In this document: in pieces, positions 49,528 to 61,585 of the stretch
How the letters are laid out: each line of letters opens with the position of its first letter
Position numbering within the stretch: position 1 is the first letter of the stretch
Assembly: GCA_026874595.1 (NCBI GenBank)
Contig: CM049309.1
Coordinates: forward strand, 16,696,576-16,760,575
Source: Sipunculus nudus
Taxonomy: Eukaryota > Annelida > Sipuncula > Golfingiida > Sipunculidae
Length of the DNA: 64,000 bases
Direction of reading: 5' to 3'
Made by a program: the position numbers and the translations under genes
Notes under the pieces: model-generated
Told to the model about the DNA's origin: nothing
The model's database searches: none
Seen by the model: the letters and a program-made list of their open reading frames with translations, nothing else

Positions 49528-50394
49528 CAGTCAAACCTGTCTAATGCGATCACCCAAGGGAATGGGCACAAGTGGTCGTAATTGACAGGTGGTCGTATTT
49601 GACAGGTTCTGAACATTATGAAACTGCACAAATCTAGATGATATGTATAGCGGAAATATACATATTAGAACATCTTTATGACTATAAATAAAACATATTT
49701 GCAGAAGGGAACGATCTTGGTGTTACATGTATTTTGTAATTCCACAAAAATGTACATGTATTTATATGCTTAATTTGATATGTTTATAAATAAAATGAAT
49801 TTGCAAACATTAATCAAGGTTCTTCTGACACGATTAATGTGCTCATATTAAAGACTCAAAATTGTTTGCTGACGTCACTGGTTACTAACATCACATGCTT
49901 GTTAAGAACAACATAGATTATCCACTCTTTGTACATATAATGCACTGAATAGATAAAAGACAGCTCACAGGGGTACAGATGAAAGACCTCTTAGGGGGAC
50001 CTCTATTGCTGTGGATTAGGGATTGGGGCTCGAGGCCGGGGGTACGCCCAGAGTCCCAATAATCACCAGTCTATGCTCCGTACACAGGCATACCAGTAAA
50101 ACAAACAGAGAGCGGTGCAAGTGACCGCAATTTCATGCATGGTCAATCAACCGACCGGTCAGCGCTGGTCCGTGAGTAGCCCAAAGAGTGCCCGCATAAG
50201 GCAGGTTAATTTATAAGTAATTATAGTCACTTTGGTCAGGAAAAACTGCCCGTAATCCATAATAGCCAGGTGGTCGTATTGCACAGGTTTGATCCATAGA
50301 TAATAATACAGAATTTCGAAAGGGACTGATATCTAGTGGTCTTAATAGCCAGGTGCCCACATTTTATAGGTGGTCGTTCAGACAGGTTGGACTG
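49528..50394. mobile_element. TA-flanked MITE, 867 bp
   Basis: Left end CAGTCAAACCTGTCT (49528) and right end AGACAGGTTGGACTG-type (ending 50394), each bordered by TA. Subterminal GTGGTCGTAnTTGACAGGT repeats occur on both sides in inverted sense (GACCACCTATAAAATG side). No coding frame. Isolated terminal-like pieces at about 23172 and 30298 suggest more decayed relatives in the window. Confidence 0.75.
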
Positions 50395-51099
50395 TAATAC
50401 CATAAGTGTCCATTTTCAGCTTCATATACTGCAAAAACAAACACATTGACCCCCCCCCCCCCAACTTTATTTAATAATATACAAAGTTTTGCAAGGCATG
50501 CAATTAAGAAATCTTGTGTAAAATTTTTCTCGGAAATTCTTTTGGTAAACAAAAGTGTCAGTTTCCCCTCAAGTGTTTCCCTTATTATACTGCAAAATCT
50601 AAACACAAATATATCTAAAACCATAATATAATTGAAGCAAAATTAATGTTTTTTATATTTATAATTATATTGTACTTTGCACATATGGAACCATAACTAC
50701 ATCCAATAGAGCGGCCTTCCGCAAAAACAAAAAAAGATCAAGTTGTACTTGATCCCCACCAAAATTTAAAGACGCCTTTCCTACCTCATGTCCTATCCTT
50801 CCACAACATATCCAGGAATGCAGTTCAACATTTTCCGTCACGCTCCATTTGGTGAGCTTTTTCTTTGATTCTTTCACCTGTGGCAGACATCAGTGGAGCC
50901 GTTTTTTTTTTCTGTGCTGTGCCCAGTCATACATTCTTTTGATGTTGACTGTGTCAGCTGCAATCTGTATCTTTGAGCAAAGCACTGATTGTCACAGCGC
51001 CTGGCATTCTGCTGAGCTTTGCCGCGGGCAGCCCGAAGGGTTTACAGATTTTGTTTGCTTAGATTAGCTTTGTAAGCTATCAGCGCGTTCCTTTATTCT
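50395..51099. other. Intergenic, no gene supported
   Basis: A run of about 14 C at 50448-50462. Frames under 90 codons, unrecognised. Its right part may already belong to the LINE fragment below. Confidence 0.35.
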
Positions 51100-52440
51100 T
51101 CGATGAGGGGTATCATTTTCGAAGACTGGGCTTGGAACCAGTCTGCTGATTTGATGGTTTTCTTGCCAAAGGTGGACATGACTGCGTTGTAAACAGAATC
51201 TCTGGAGTATTCCCATCTATGTGGGTACTTGCACCAGGTGGGCCTAGGAGGGATTCTTTGAGTGCCACCTTCTGCTGGTTGCCTATGCTGTTGATGTCAG
51301 TGCGGTGTCTGCCCTCCTTTCTCGAATGATGCAGCTTTTACACGCGCAGATTCACCTCGCTGCACACCAGAAAGTGGTACGTGTCGCAGGCAGCATTCCG
51401 GTAGTTGCATGTTTTCCTGATGCTGGGTAGGCTGGAATGCATCAAGGATCAGATCAAGCTGGTGCCAGTGTTTCGATCGGGGATGTCTCGATGAGACTCT
51501 GTGTTGAGGCTTGGTGTTGAAGAATATGAGTCGCAGAGCTCGGGGGGACGTTGGTCATTTTCATTCATCTTGCTAATGCCGAACTCGCCCAAACACGAGG
51601 GCCAGGAGCTGTGGTCAGCACCTACTCTGGCGTTATAGTCATCAAGGATGAAGAGTGCCTCCTTTGCTTGGATGTGTTTGGTAACAGCGTTGAGGTCATC
51701 GTGAGACCTGTCCTTATATCTTCTGCCGATGATATTAGTGTTGGTGTATAGGCACTAATTAGGCAAAGTTGTCCAACTAAGGAGTGAATTTGAGGACATG
51801 ATTTTCTCAGATCCAACTGTAGGTGCAGTGAAGCTTCCATTGACGCCTTTTTAAAGGTGCCCATTCACCTACCTTTTGAAAAGGAATTGATGTGATTTCT
51901 GGCTTCCTCTGTGTATATATTAATGATCTAAAGGTAATTGTGGTTGTAAAAAGTTCTTCTTACGCCTTCGGGAAGGATGTATAAACTTGTTTATGAACAA
52001 CATGTTTGTAAACACAGCAATATTGACAAACGAAAAAAAAAAAACATTTAACCAAAGGTGGTATGTTGCATATATGCAGCAGTAGAAAGGTCATTTGTTG
52101 CAAAACATATAAAGCTCCAAGAGATTACCTTTAGTTTAGGTCAGATAGGGTATTGGGCCCCTTTAAACAGCGAGTCCCACTCCGTGCTCTCTAGGTTCAT
52201 CTTGCAGTTTCCCCTGCCAGAAAAAGGAGAAGTCTTTCTCTCTCACGCTTCTTTATCCTGGGAGTCTGGTCTCTTGCAGGGTTACGATGTCCAAGTTGCT
52301 GAATACTGCCTCGAGCTGCCTATACGACCCTCCGGCTTCAGATTTTCTGTCAGGTTTTACTCCCTTGGTCGTTCTCTCCTGAGAGACCCATTAGGCAGTG
52401 GCGCTATTAACTCGTAGCTGGGAGGTTTGGTTCATGGACA
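51100..52440 (-). pseudogene. Degraded LINE endonuclease fragment (RTE/CR1-like, CFDP2-like type)
   Basis: Minus strand. The N-terminal half of an APE-type endonuclease lies at about 52440-52130: LDIVTLQETRLPG and FFWQGKLQDEPREHGVGLAV. The second half lies at about 51740-51330: AVTKHIQAKEALFILDDYN, ARVGADHSSWPSCLGEFGI, then NENDQRPPELC and a remnant of the C-D-T-D-H box (reads CDTYH). Frameshifts and stops break it throughout, and about 200 bp of unrelated sequence (about 51870-52100) separates the halves. No reverse transcriptase domain follows. Such proteins are annotated in invertebrates as craniofacial development protein 2-like. It is unrelated in sequence type to the Tx1/L1 LINE at 17-22 kb. 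Confidence 0.75.
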
Positions 52441-52657
52441 CCAGGGCATATCCACGCGCTGGTAGTCCTGCATGTCACATCTCTAGGGGCCAAACCTCTT
52501 CCGAGTCCCTGAAGTTTGGCCCGAGTCCGAAGAGTGCTCAGTTTCCATGTGTCGCCGCTTAGAAGCACTGCACAGGGCTAGCTGATCGAGAGGCTGTGTA
52601 CGGGCAGAGAGAGACTTACGCAATAAGCTTTCTTTTCCACATTGCTGCTAGCCAGCA

Positions 52658-52820
52658 GTGATAACTGAAAGCGAGAAGTGACAAGCACGGTCACTGCAAC
52701 CACCACATGGGGGCGCGTCACATGAACCGTTTTGTGGTAGGTGATAACTGAAAGCGAGGCGTGACAAGCCCGATCACTGAAACTACCATACTAGGCGCGT
52801 CACATATGACCGATATGTAA
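52658..52820 (-). repeat. Two 83-bp tandem monomers upstream of LINE fragment
   Basis: GTGATAACTGAAAGCGAG starts at 52658 and again at 52741. Each monomer holds GTGACAAGC..CG.TCACTG and ends GGCGCGTCACAT. On the minus strand they lie just 5' of the endonuclease fragment, where LINE promoter monomers would be; that role is inferred. Confidence 0.6.
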
Positions 52821-53769
52821 AAAATATACGTTAGGAGGCGCCACCTGTGTGACAGCGTTTGCGACTAGCGCAAGACTGAAGTGCTAGTTCAACGTCAGGT
52901 CCCGTGACAAGCAAAATATCTGCTCTATTTTAATCATTTCATGCCGTGTTGTTCGTCCGCTTCATTCACTGCCTTTTTGGGAAATAGGAAAGTCCCAGAA
53001 AAAGTTTCAAAGTTTCCCTGATTGATAGTGAATGCGTTCGATGTTGCTGCTTGGACTTTGTTTAAAGGGAGTTTGGTTGGTTTCAAGTTTCCATATGCAC
53101 ATTCTTCAAACAGACACGTTATGCAAGTGAATCCTGTGCCTCTTGATTTTAGCTCTGCTCGGTGGTTAGTATAGTCATGTTGGTAGTGTCAATCTCTGCG
53201 GGACTCTTTACATGATTATCGTCGGATATAAATTCTGCATTACTTCTTCCGCGAAAATTCAATCATTTTGGCCTACTTTCTTTGTCCGTCCGTGCCCTTG
53301 TTCTCTAACTGCCTCTACGATGTTTAGAATTATTTTACATTCCCTCGTCTTTAATTTACTCAATTATCAGATGTCTTCCATTGTCTGAGAGGATGAAATT
53401 TAAACATGTCCTTATCCCTATATATAATAATGGTGTGTAGATTAATAGTGGCAGGTCAGACTCACAATTTTAACATCGCACGTTACTGATATATTACAAT
53501 GACGGTTGCGTGCACATTCGACGGAAAGTGAATATTTCATATGTGCTTGAAGCTTTCGGTATTAGTACCCCAAAATTGTTGGTAATGTCAAATGATATTT
53601 CTTTCTCTATACTAAAAGACAATATGAAATACCTGCAAGTTTCATTTTTCTGTCTTCTTTGGAATTTTGAAAAACCATAAACGGGCGGTCACTGCTGTTT
53701 ATATCATTCTCATTTTGTGAGAAATTGATTGACATATTGCATATAGCTTTATGTCACCTGATTGAAAAA
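52821..53769. other. Intergenic, no gene supported
   Basis: No open frame of note and no repeat recognised. Confidence 0.4.
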
Positions 53770-53870
53770 AATAACGCCCCGCCTAGCACCCCAGAAAGAT
53801 AGCCAATCAGAGACTCGTATTATACTATATGCATGCGCGATCAGTTTCATTCAGTTGTAATCATTTATGG
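53770..53870 (+). promoter_or_regulatory. Promoter-like cluster of motifs
   Basis: Within 100 bp: CGCCCCGCC (GC box), AGCCAATCAG (NF-Y CCAAT box), TATTATACTATA, TGCATGCGCGA and GGCGGGAAAT (E2F-like) overlapping an ATG at 53867. The frame from that ATG is only 32 codons with no obvious donor, so no gene is claimed. Confidence 0.3.
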
Positions 53871-55877
53871 CGGGAAATGATAAGTATACAACAGTTAGAA
53901 ACAGCGCGTACAAATGCGATATCAAAAGCGGACAATCGGCGACAGTCTGTTTACTTTTTTGAGATGACATATGTTCTTTAGGAGATTTCTCAAACTATCA
54001 AGGAACCCGGTCTCTTATAACTGCAAGGGTAACGTACAGCAGATGTAACCATTAAGCCATGTATACTTCGCATAAGTAAAATAGGCATGTTTAAAAATGC
54101 CGGCGTTGTTGATGATATGGCCACACTTTATTTAGTGAGAAAATAGGAATTCCGTCTAGCGCTATTGGCCTATACCTAAGCAACCATTTGATCTGAATAA
54201 ACAACCGTAAACTGAACCTGTAAATAGCCAGGCTGGCGTGATTTTAATTCGCAGTCGCCGTGTCTTGATCAGTGATGACAACAAGTTTTAGATTCGCGCC
54301 ACTCAAACGAAGACGAGATGGAGCAAATATCAATCAAGCGTATGCAAACGAGCTCTTGTCTTACTGGGTCAAAGAAACGCGCTGATCATCTTATGACAAT
54401 AATATTTATGCAGGTTGATGTCTGCTGCCAGGGTGCAGATAAAAAGTGTTAAAACAATCAAGAGCTAGGGGGATTTGGTGGATTTAAACTTGGACTGTTT
54501 ATTGATGTTCAGTCTTCATCCGGCACACGGTGACATGCTTAATATTAACACTCAAGTTCTCAACGGGCTAACGGCCCGTTACGCTGAAATAATATGGCGA
54601 GAACTCTGGGATATCTTCGATAGCGTAAAAGAGCTTTTATTTTCGTTAGAAACGAAATTTTTTATGATGGTTTTCCTTAAGCCTTTAAACTTACTAAGTT
54701 CAAATCACGTTATGCTTGAATTTTGTCATGATCAGTTAAGTATACTGATTTGCCCTGGTTAAATGAAATGTTGACAGTTTCTTTGTCCTTTGTCATAGTA
54801 TGAATAAATCCATATAAATAATCTGCCGTTATATATCTGAAAGATATTAGCCATTCTATTTATAGTATGTACCCTGAAATATACACATATAGTTCATAAT
54901 AATTTTAGTTAATATTTAGATCACCTAAATATTCTTTACAAAAATGTTAATTGGGCCTGTAACAGTTTAACCGGGCCTGCAGCTTTAGGACAGTGCAGGC
55001 CCGGGTGGCCTGTTCCATCCAATGCTAAGTCGCAAACATTGCCTGTGTCCACTATCGTCAAGATACTTCCTGCACATGTAAAATATTAATATTTCAGCTT
55101 TAATGTCATGTTTACTGATTGTCTTGTCTAAGTAGTTACCCTTTAGTAATCCGATCTTCTGTCGGTCTGTTTGTCCTTGTGCCAATTCGTCAATCTGCAA
55201 GTCCACATGTCACTCTCAAATGTGCCATATATTTCAAGAATTATTGCAGTTATTGCTGTGAAACTTTGTATGAAGAATTAGGAGAACGTGCTAACAAGTT
55301 CAAAACCCTAAAAAATCCAGTATGGCCACCAGGCTGTGTCTTATACTACCATCCACATACATTGTCTCAAGAACTGTGTCAGCCATTTCACTGAGCTTAA
55401 TTAAAAGAAGGATCTGGACCATCAAATATCAAACCTGTCAGAAATAAACCTTGGTTGGAAAAATCTAACGTTCTTTTCCATGCGCATTTTCCGGAGACCC
55501 GTGACAAGCATATTGATATGACATTTTATCTGGGTGATACACCCTATGTTAAAAATTAAGATATGTACTGTCAAATGTTCTGTCCTTTTGAATTCGGTAA
55601 TGAAAATTAGGCCATGAACTAATAATATAGTCAGTGACCCATAGGTCACTAGTTTTGTCATTAAAATAATCCCAAAAGGGCCAATTTATTAGGTGTAACA
55701 TTATCCAGGCCGGAAACTGGACCTATAGGGCAGAAATATAAACCTTTAATTCACACACTCAAATTCAACAACTCCTTTGTTCATCTAAATCACACTGATG
55801 AATGTTCGAGATTACCCTTTCTCCGTCGACCGTCCGTATGTCCTTCCGTTTGTCTGTCTGTTACCATAAATTTAACC
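53871..55877. other. Intergenic, no gene supported
   Basis: Frames up to 95 codons (54475-54762, 55119-55394), overlapping others on the opposite strand and unrecognised. Confidence 0.35.
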
Positions 55878-56650
55878 GTTTGACCTAGAAACTGTTTATT
55901 TGATATCCAAGTAGGTCCTTGGTAAAAATCCATGCATACCAAAAGGTAGGTCACTGTGACCTATATTTTGTGAGTTTTGTTTTAAGCACTTCGAATATTA
56001 GATTTGTGTTAGTGTTCTTGGGCCCAAAACAAAAATGTTGCACTCAATCTTACAACTAAAACATTGTGCATCAAGTGCGCATATCACATTTTTACCTTGT
56101 ATTTTCACCTGGTGATGTATGAAATTCATACTTTAGATAACATTTCCCGTAATTATTGATGACTTTTTTTCTGAAATTCTTCAATTCTATGGATCATGGA
56201 TAGCCCTTCCCACTATTTAAGACATGACTGTGCCATCTACGTTTCCTTTTTTCACGCATTTGTTTATCGAAGTTTTTGTACTCAGAAATTACGGCTTGCC
56301 AGTTGTTATCAAATCAAATCATAACCACTTATTTCCAGGTTGATCATTGAAAAATCTCTATGTACACTAAAAAGTAGGTCACTGTGATCTATATTTGCGA
56401 GTTACCCGTGTTTTTGTGTGTTGAAGCACAATCGGCCTACCCTATTTTACAGAATTTTTGTTGATGTATGAAATTCAAATCAGATAAAATATCTCTGTAA
56501 TGATTACATGGATCATTCTAAAAATTGAAAGCTGATTGATCATGTATAGCCCTTTCGACTACATAAGACTGGTAGCGCCATCCACATTTTTTATTTTAAC
56601 GTATGTTTTGAGAGTTATCTGTGATATGTGTTTTTTGCATTAAAAATTTT
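55878..56650. repeat. Two diverged direct copies of a 0.35-0.4 kb dispersed repeat
   Basis: Copy 1 (about 55878-56255) and copy 2 (about 56295-56650) share, in order, AAAAGTAGGTCACTGTGA-type sequence, TGATGTATGAAATTCA, GATCATGnATAGCCCTT and the CATCyACnTTT end. The rest is strongly diverged. Non-coding. Confidence 0.6.
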
Positions 56651-57139
56651 AACATTACAGACTGTTCTAGTCAGGTGAGCGTCATAGCCTATGGGTCACT
56701 TTTTTCTTTTACTCTTCGTCAGTTTTATGTGCATAAACGACCACAGGTTCCTTCAGATTGCATGTAAGCCACCCTATTCTAACCTGTCTTTATTGCCCTG
56801 TACTTTTTACTGATAATGCAACAATGTGTCATTGACCTTCTTACGTGAAGGCTTGTGGTAGACCACTTTACTACCAGTCCAGCTAGTCCACTCTACTTTA
56901 AACCCAGTAATTATCTGACATCATGGACGGCAGGTCTGCAGTATACTGCACTCGCGAGTATATCTATTAATTTAAAACATAAACATAATCATCAAAGTTT
57001 TTCTTCTGACATGAATATTAGACAAAATTATGAAAATACAGGGCAAAAAAAATTTAAATATCGGATTCATAGGGCTTGTAGGTAGGGAGAACACATTGCT
57101 ATATTACTACCAATAAGAGGATTTGACGAGCAGGGACTC

Positions 57140-57640
57140 CTTTATACCTACTAGCCAAATGGCTTTTAAATTTACAAAGTTGCTTCAAATTTACATCTTT
57201 GAAGTTTGACGTCATCGGGATTTCTAGCAATCTGCGGTATTTGTTGTCTGCTGAATGGCAAAGTTGCTTTCAAGTTGCAAAATATGTGGCTTTGATAGTG
57301 TGAGGGTCCTCTCAACTGTCTAGCAAATTTGATTTCAAAAATTTTTGCAAAATTGCTAGCACTGTGCATGTTTGATAGCTTGGGGTCTTCTCTTCTAAAA
57401 TTGCATAGTAGCTTTCAAAGTTGAAAAATGCTTGCAGATTGTTTTTTTAGTAGCTGTGGTCCACTCTGCCGAATGGCAAAGGTACTAGTAATTTTACAAC
57501 ATTGAAAGTAACATTGCGTCTTTGAGAGGCTGGGGGTCCTCTCTGTCGAATGGCAAAGCTGCCTTCAAAGTTGCTAAATTGCTAGCAGTATTCATGGTTG
57601 GCTTTGTGGGATCCTCTCATCAGGCTTTTGTAACAACTAG
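57140..57640. repeat. Degenerate tandem repeat, about 95-100 bp units
   Basis: About five units containing GGGTCCTCTCnnnCGAATGGCAAAG, GCTTTCAAAGTTGC and AAATTGCTAGCA. Spacing is irregular from indels. Non-coding. Confidence 0.7.
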
Positions 57641-58328
57641 TTAGTTCGTATTATACAGGATGAGGTCAAAACAGCAAATTTGGTTTCAAAGGTACTAGGA
57701 ACTGTAGTTAGGATGCAAAGGTTCAGGATTTATTATACATTTACAAGATTTCCTAAGAATGTTCGACATAGCTAAAGCAACTGACGTGCATCGTTGCGGC
57801 AGACTCATGGTTGAACTGTGAGAAACCGACTATTCCCCACTGATGTGGAGGCTAACAATAGGGTTTCATAATACATCCAAAACATTATTTATCTTGTTAT
57901 ACATACTCTGACTTTATACCGACGCACATAGAGCTCTTCTCTTCATTGAGCAATAAAAACGTACTGGATCCGTACCTACATTTAATAGTAGAATTCAGTG
58001 TAACCGCTTAACTGTAAAGAGAACTCTAACAGTACCCCGTTTGTAAGGTCCGAAATGTTATTTGCTTATTGTGCGAAGAGTCGTCATCGCGTTCATTATA
58101 CGTGAAACATGTATACATGCATGTATATACAGTTATCACGCTCGAGATATGTTCATTCTTTTTCTCTTCTAGTTTTATATCATTTTGCATAAAATAATTA
58201 TGTATATTGCATCATTGTGCCCATTAAATCACGTATTCCGCTTGCATGCATAAAAACAGTCTAGTTTAATTCTGTGCTCCATTTTCATTTTGCATACGTG
58301 CACTTTGTATATATGACTGTTGTGTCCA
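57641..58328. other. 3' flank of FkbM copy C
   Basis: From about 58050 the sequence resembles the 3' flank of copy D (about 60310 on), including TGTCCATTAAAGGACAATTGCCC against TGTATCCATTAAAGGACACA, showing the duplication covers the 3' side as well. Confidence 0.55.
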
Positions 58329-59312
58329 TTAAAGGACAATTGCCCTTATGTGTACAGAAACAAGTCCGATTCCCCAAATTAAGTACTTAAATAGCGTGAT
58401 ATAGGTGATGTCGAATGATGATTTTTGCTTTTCCATTAGTTGTTTTGCATTTGTATTTACATGATCTGAGACCGTATTTATAAATACTTCATTATTTATA
58501 CAATATCTGCTGGAGCTGAACTTACGGATCTTCCAATCTGTCGGGCAATAACCTTGACGTTTCAATTGTGCTTGAATTATTTTGTCTCTACCATATCCCA
58601 TTTCAATCAAAAACACGTGCATATGTATCGTCAAATCAAACGTGTTTAGAATCATAAGTATCGCCCTTTCTACATCAAGGCTAAACAAATCCATATAATT
58701 AACACCCGCTTCCCGGAGCAAAAGTCCCATGGGCATGCACGGTACTTCAATGGTTTAGTTTGATTTTACAAATCTACCGCTAAATTTTGTCATGTAATCT
58801 TTTATCCCGCCAGAGTGACCAGCTCCAATGAAGGTTACAGTTTTCTGTCCAGTTGGACAAATTGCTACATCCCTAACTATCGCCTTTGGTCGCTTCTTGC
58901 GTTTGTTGGATAAGCTTCTATCAACACGCAGCTCAAGCCAAGAATATCTATGAAAATTTGCTATTACTGTAATTTATTCCATCGAAAGCTCCGATTTCAA
59001 CGAATGTTCCATTACAGATCAGAGGTTTTTATGTAATAAACCTTTGTCCCAACCACCTTTGTAAAATGCTACCCCGAGCTTCTGGCGACAATCTATTAAA
59101 AGTCAGTAAACACTCATATGGCAGTGTAAGGCTTTTTCAAGTAAAGATATTGCACATAGTAGATTAATATACGGTTTCTTCCCTTTGATACGCTCTGGTT
59201 TTACCCGATTCTTTTCCGTTGAAGAGTCAGACCCCGGCTGGACCTTGCACAGTAACAGTGCAACCATAGCCGCTATCAGTATCGCCACAAGGCGGTAATT
59301 TAGTGATGCCAT
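58329..59312 (-). pseudogene. FkbM-domain methyltransferase-like protein, copy C (heavily decayed)
   Basis: Exon 1 (59312-59183, MASLNYRLVAILIAAMVALL) keeps its anchor, but its donor reads CAAAG/GGAAG where the intact copies have GTAAG, so the splice site is destroyed. The expected intron would be 90 bp (acceptor TTTAATAG ending 59093). Exon 2 then shows: loss of bases around the IFSEP segment with a frameshift; a TAA in place of the Gln codon before TIEVPCMP (about 58753); S-L-D-V-E-R-A-I instead of DVEGAE; and loss of the family stop, so the frame reads on to 58329 with unrelated residues. Many independent lesions mean an old pseudogene. Next-door copy D is its closest relative (shared VNYMDL/INYIDL, QxYCPTDW/RQTEWN region and shared flanks). 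Confidence 0.87.
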
Positions 59313-60043
59313 TTTGAACCTTCTTATCGGAGGTATTTACCTAATGACAAAAAGTTGCTGAAAATATAATCTTATATCAAAATTCCCTTTCTACCTTGTG
59401 TATTTATAAAATAGAGGTTGGAAATATAATGACCCTGCTATTACTAATATCATTTGTAACCATGGAACAGTCTGGAAGCCGGCCTAATGACTAGCATCTG
59501 TCTATCCCTGAAGAGACCCCTGTGCTGATAAATATAAAATACTGTCTTCAATCTTTTTTCAAGTGATGATTAATGAAAAAAATCCATTTATATTTCACAG
59601 GTTGCATGCATTCCTATGAAATGTATGCAACGAATTGATTTCCAGATGGTAAGAAATAGTTATCTTAGTGAAAGCAACAAAGATATGATATACCTATTTA
59701 TATTATGCCATAGCTCTCGAATCATAAATAAAATGGAGTAAATGATGCGGATACGGCCATTCCGCTGTTTCTACATTTGCAACCATTATCATTTCCTATC
59801 TTGTGTTTACGATATTTTTATCAAATCAATCAATTATTGACAAGGTTCATGCGTTTATCGCCAATGTTTGTGAGTTTGTTTGTATAAATATAAAAATAAC
59901 AAGTATAAATAACAAGTATAAAACTACTTAATTTAAGAGAAAAAAAAACAGCCAACGCCTGCTTTTCAAGACGCCTACACGTGTAAACATTTACACATAT
60001 ATACACATGTATACATATATATTTGCATGGCACACATCCCCAG

Positions 60044-60075
<32 letters not shown>

Positions 60076-60406
60076 CACATACTCGTACATACATCAAGAG
60101 TTCAAGTAAAGTTGTACAACTTAAGTTTCAAAAATATAAACAGACTATCCAGCTTCGGCTGACGGTTATATATATACACCAATGGTAATACAGATCCTAC
60201 AATATTAATTATCCCTTGTCTGGGCTTCACAAATCGTAGACGACTGTACATACTTAAAACATAACAGTAAATGTAACCCCAATTTCAGATATAATCTGTT
60301 ACTTTGCACGTTGCAGAAAGTCTTCATCGCCTTTATCCTTTGTTAAACATATCTTACATATACAGTTTACACGCTCCAGATATGGGCTTTCTCTTTCCTA
60401 TTTAGT
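59313..60406. other. 5' flank of copy C and 3' flank of copy D
   Basis: 59340-59880 aligns with 61530-61586 and then 62505-62905 upstream of copy D (ATATAATCTTATATC, GCCGGCCTAATGAC, TTTATATTATGCC, CTTGTGTTTACGAT). A (TA)n-(GT)n tract lies at 60042-60075. No other gene. Confidence 0.65.
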
Positions 60407-60416
60407 TTTATTTATT
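60407..60416 (-). terminator. Polyadenylation signals of copy D
   Basis: Two overlapping AATAAA on the minus strand at 60412-60407 and 60416-60411, about 200 bp past the stop of copy D. Confidence 0.45.
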
Positions 60417-60612
60417 CAGTCCATTTTCTATTTGCATTCACTTTGTGCTCACTTTGTATATCTCATTATTGTATCCATTAAAGGACACATCGCCCTTGTG
60501 TGTACAGAAAGAAGTCCAGCCCTTCTAATAAATTAACTAAAATAAATGATAAAAGTTAGTTCGAATGATGACAGTTTTCATTGTTTCATCTTCAGCTGAA
60601 TCCACATTTGTT

Positions 60613-61507
60613 TTACTGACATCTGACATGATCCAAGTCAGTATTTATAAATACTTCATTCTTGATACAAACCCTGCCCGGGCAAAAGTCACGTATATTC
60701 CATTCTGTTTGACGATAGCCCTGATGTTGTAGCAGTGCTCGAATCATGGTGTCCCTTCCATGTCCCATTTCAATCAAAAACACGCGCACTGGTATTGTCC
60801 AATCAAACGTGTTAAGAACCATAAGCTCAGCCCCTTCTACATCAAGGCTAAACAAATCTATATAATTAATGCCAGCTTCCCTGAGCAAAACTCCCATGGG
60901 CATGCACGGTAATTCAATTGTCTGGTAAGATTTTGCAGATTTAACTCTATGTTTTACTGTCTTATAATCCTTTATCCCGCCTCCGTTGCGATCTCCAATG
61001 AACGTTTTCACAGTTTTCTGTCCAGGTGGACAAATGGCGACATCCCTTATTATCGCCTTTGGTCGGTTCTTTCGAAGTTTTACAACATTCGCTGGATGAG
61101 CTTCTATCAAAACGCCACTCCAACCAAGAGCATCTTCGAAAAATTTGGTGTTGTTGTATGTTATTCCGTCGTAAGCTCCGACCTCAACGAATGTTCCATT
61201 ACAGATAAGAGGTTCTGAGAAGATTTTATTAAACAAACCTTTGTCCTCAGCACTTTGGCCATAGAATGGTATCCCGGGCTTCTGGTGACAGTCTAAAAAG
61301 TAAGTTAACACAAATGGCAGTGTTTGGTTTTCCAAGTAAAGATGTTGTACATAGTAAATTAATAAAATTTTTCTTACCTTTGATACACTTTGGTTTAACC
61401 AGATTTCTAACTTTTGAATAGTAGGACTCTGGCTGGGCCTTCCACAGGAACAGTGCAACAAGAGCCGTAATCACTATCGCCACCAAGCTGTAATTTGGTG
61501 ATGCCAT
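60613..61507 (-). CDS. FkbM-domain methyltransferase-like type II membrane protein, copy D (intact)
   Basis: Exon 1 is 61507-61378, exon 2 is 61292-60613, with an 85-bp intron (CAAAG/GTAAG donor, CTTTTTAG acceptor), phase 1 as in the other copies; 269 residues. The anchor is at about residues 7-23 (SLVAIVITALVALFLW), with a short stem to CIK. The domain runs from DCHQKPG: GQSAEDKG, NGTFVEVGAYDG (SAM loop), GWSGVLIEAHPAN, KLRKNRPKA, LFSLDVEGAELMVL, VFLIEMGHG, and C-x5-C before NEVFIN. NGT and NNT are possible glycan sites, in line with a lumenal domain. By eye about two thirds of domain residues match copy A. Known family roles include O-methylation of sugars; invertebrate Star is a relative with the same topology that acts in trafficking. 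Which applies cannot be told from sequence. Start chosen at MAS, shared by copies B and C. Confidence 0.92.
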
Positions 61508-61585
61508 TACCAACCTTCCGCTCAGCGGGATTTTACCTAATGACATAAAGATGCTGAACATATAATCTTATATCGAAATTCCGTC

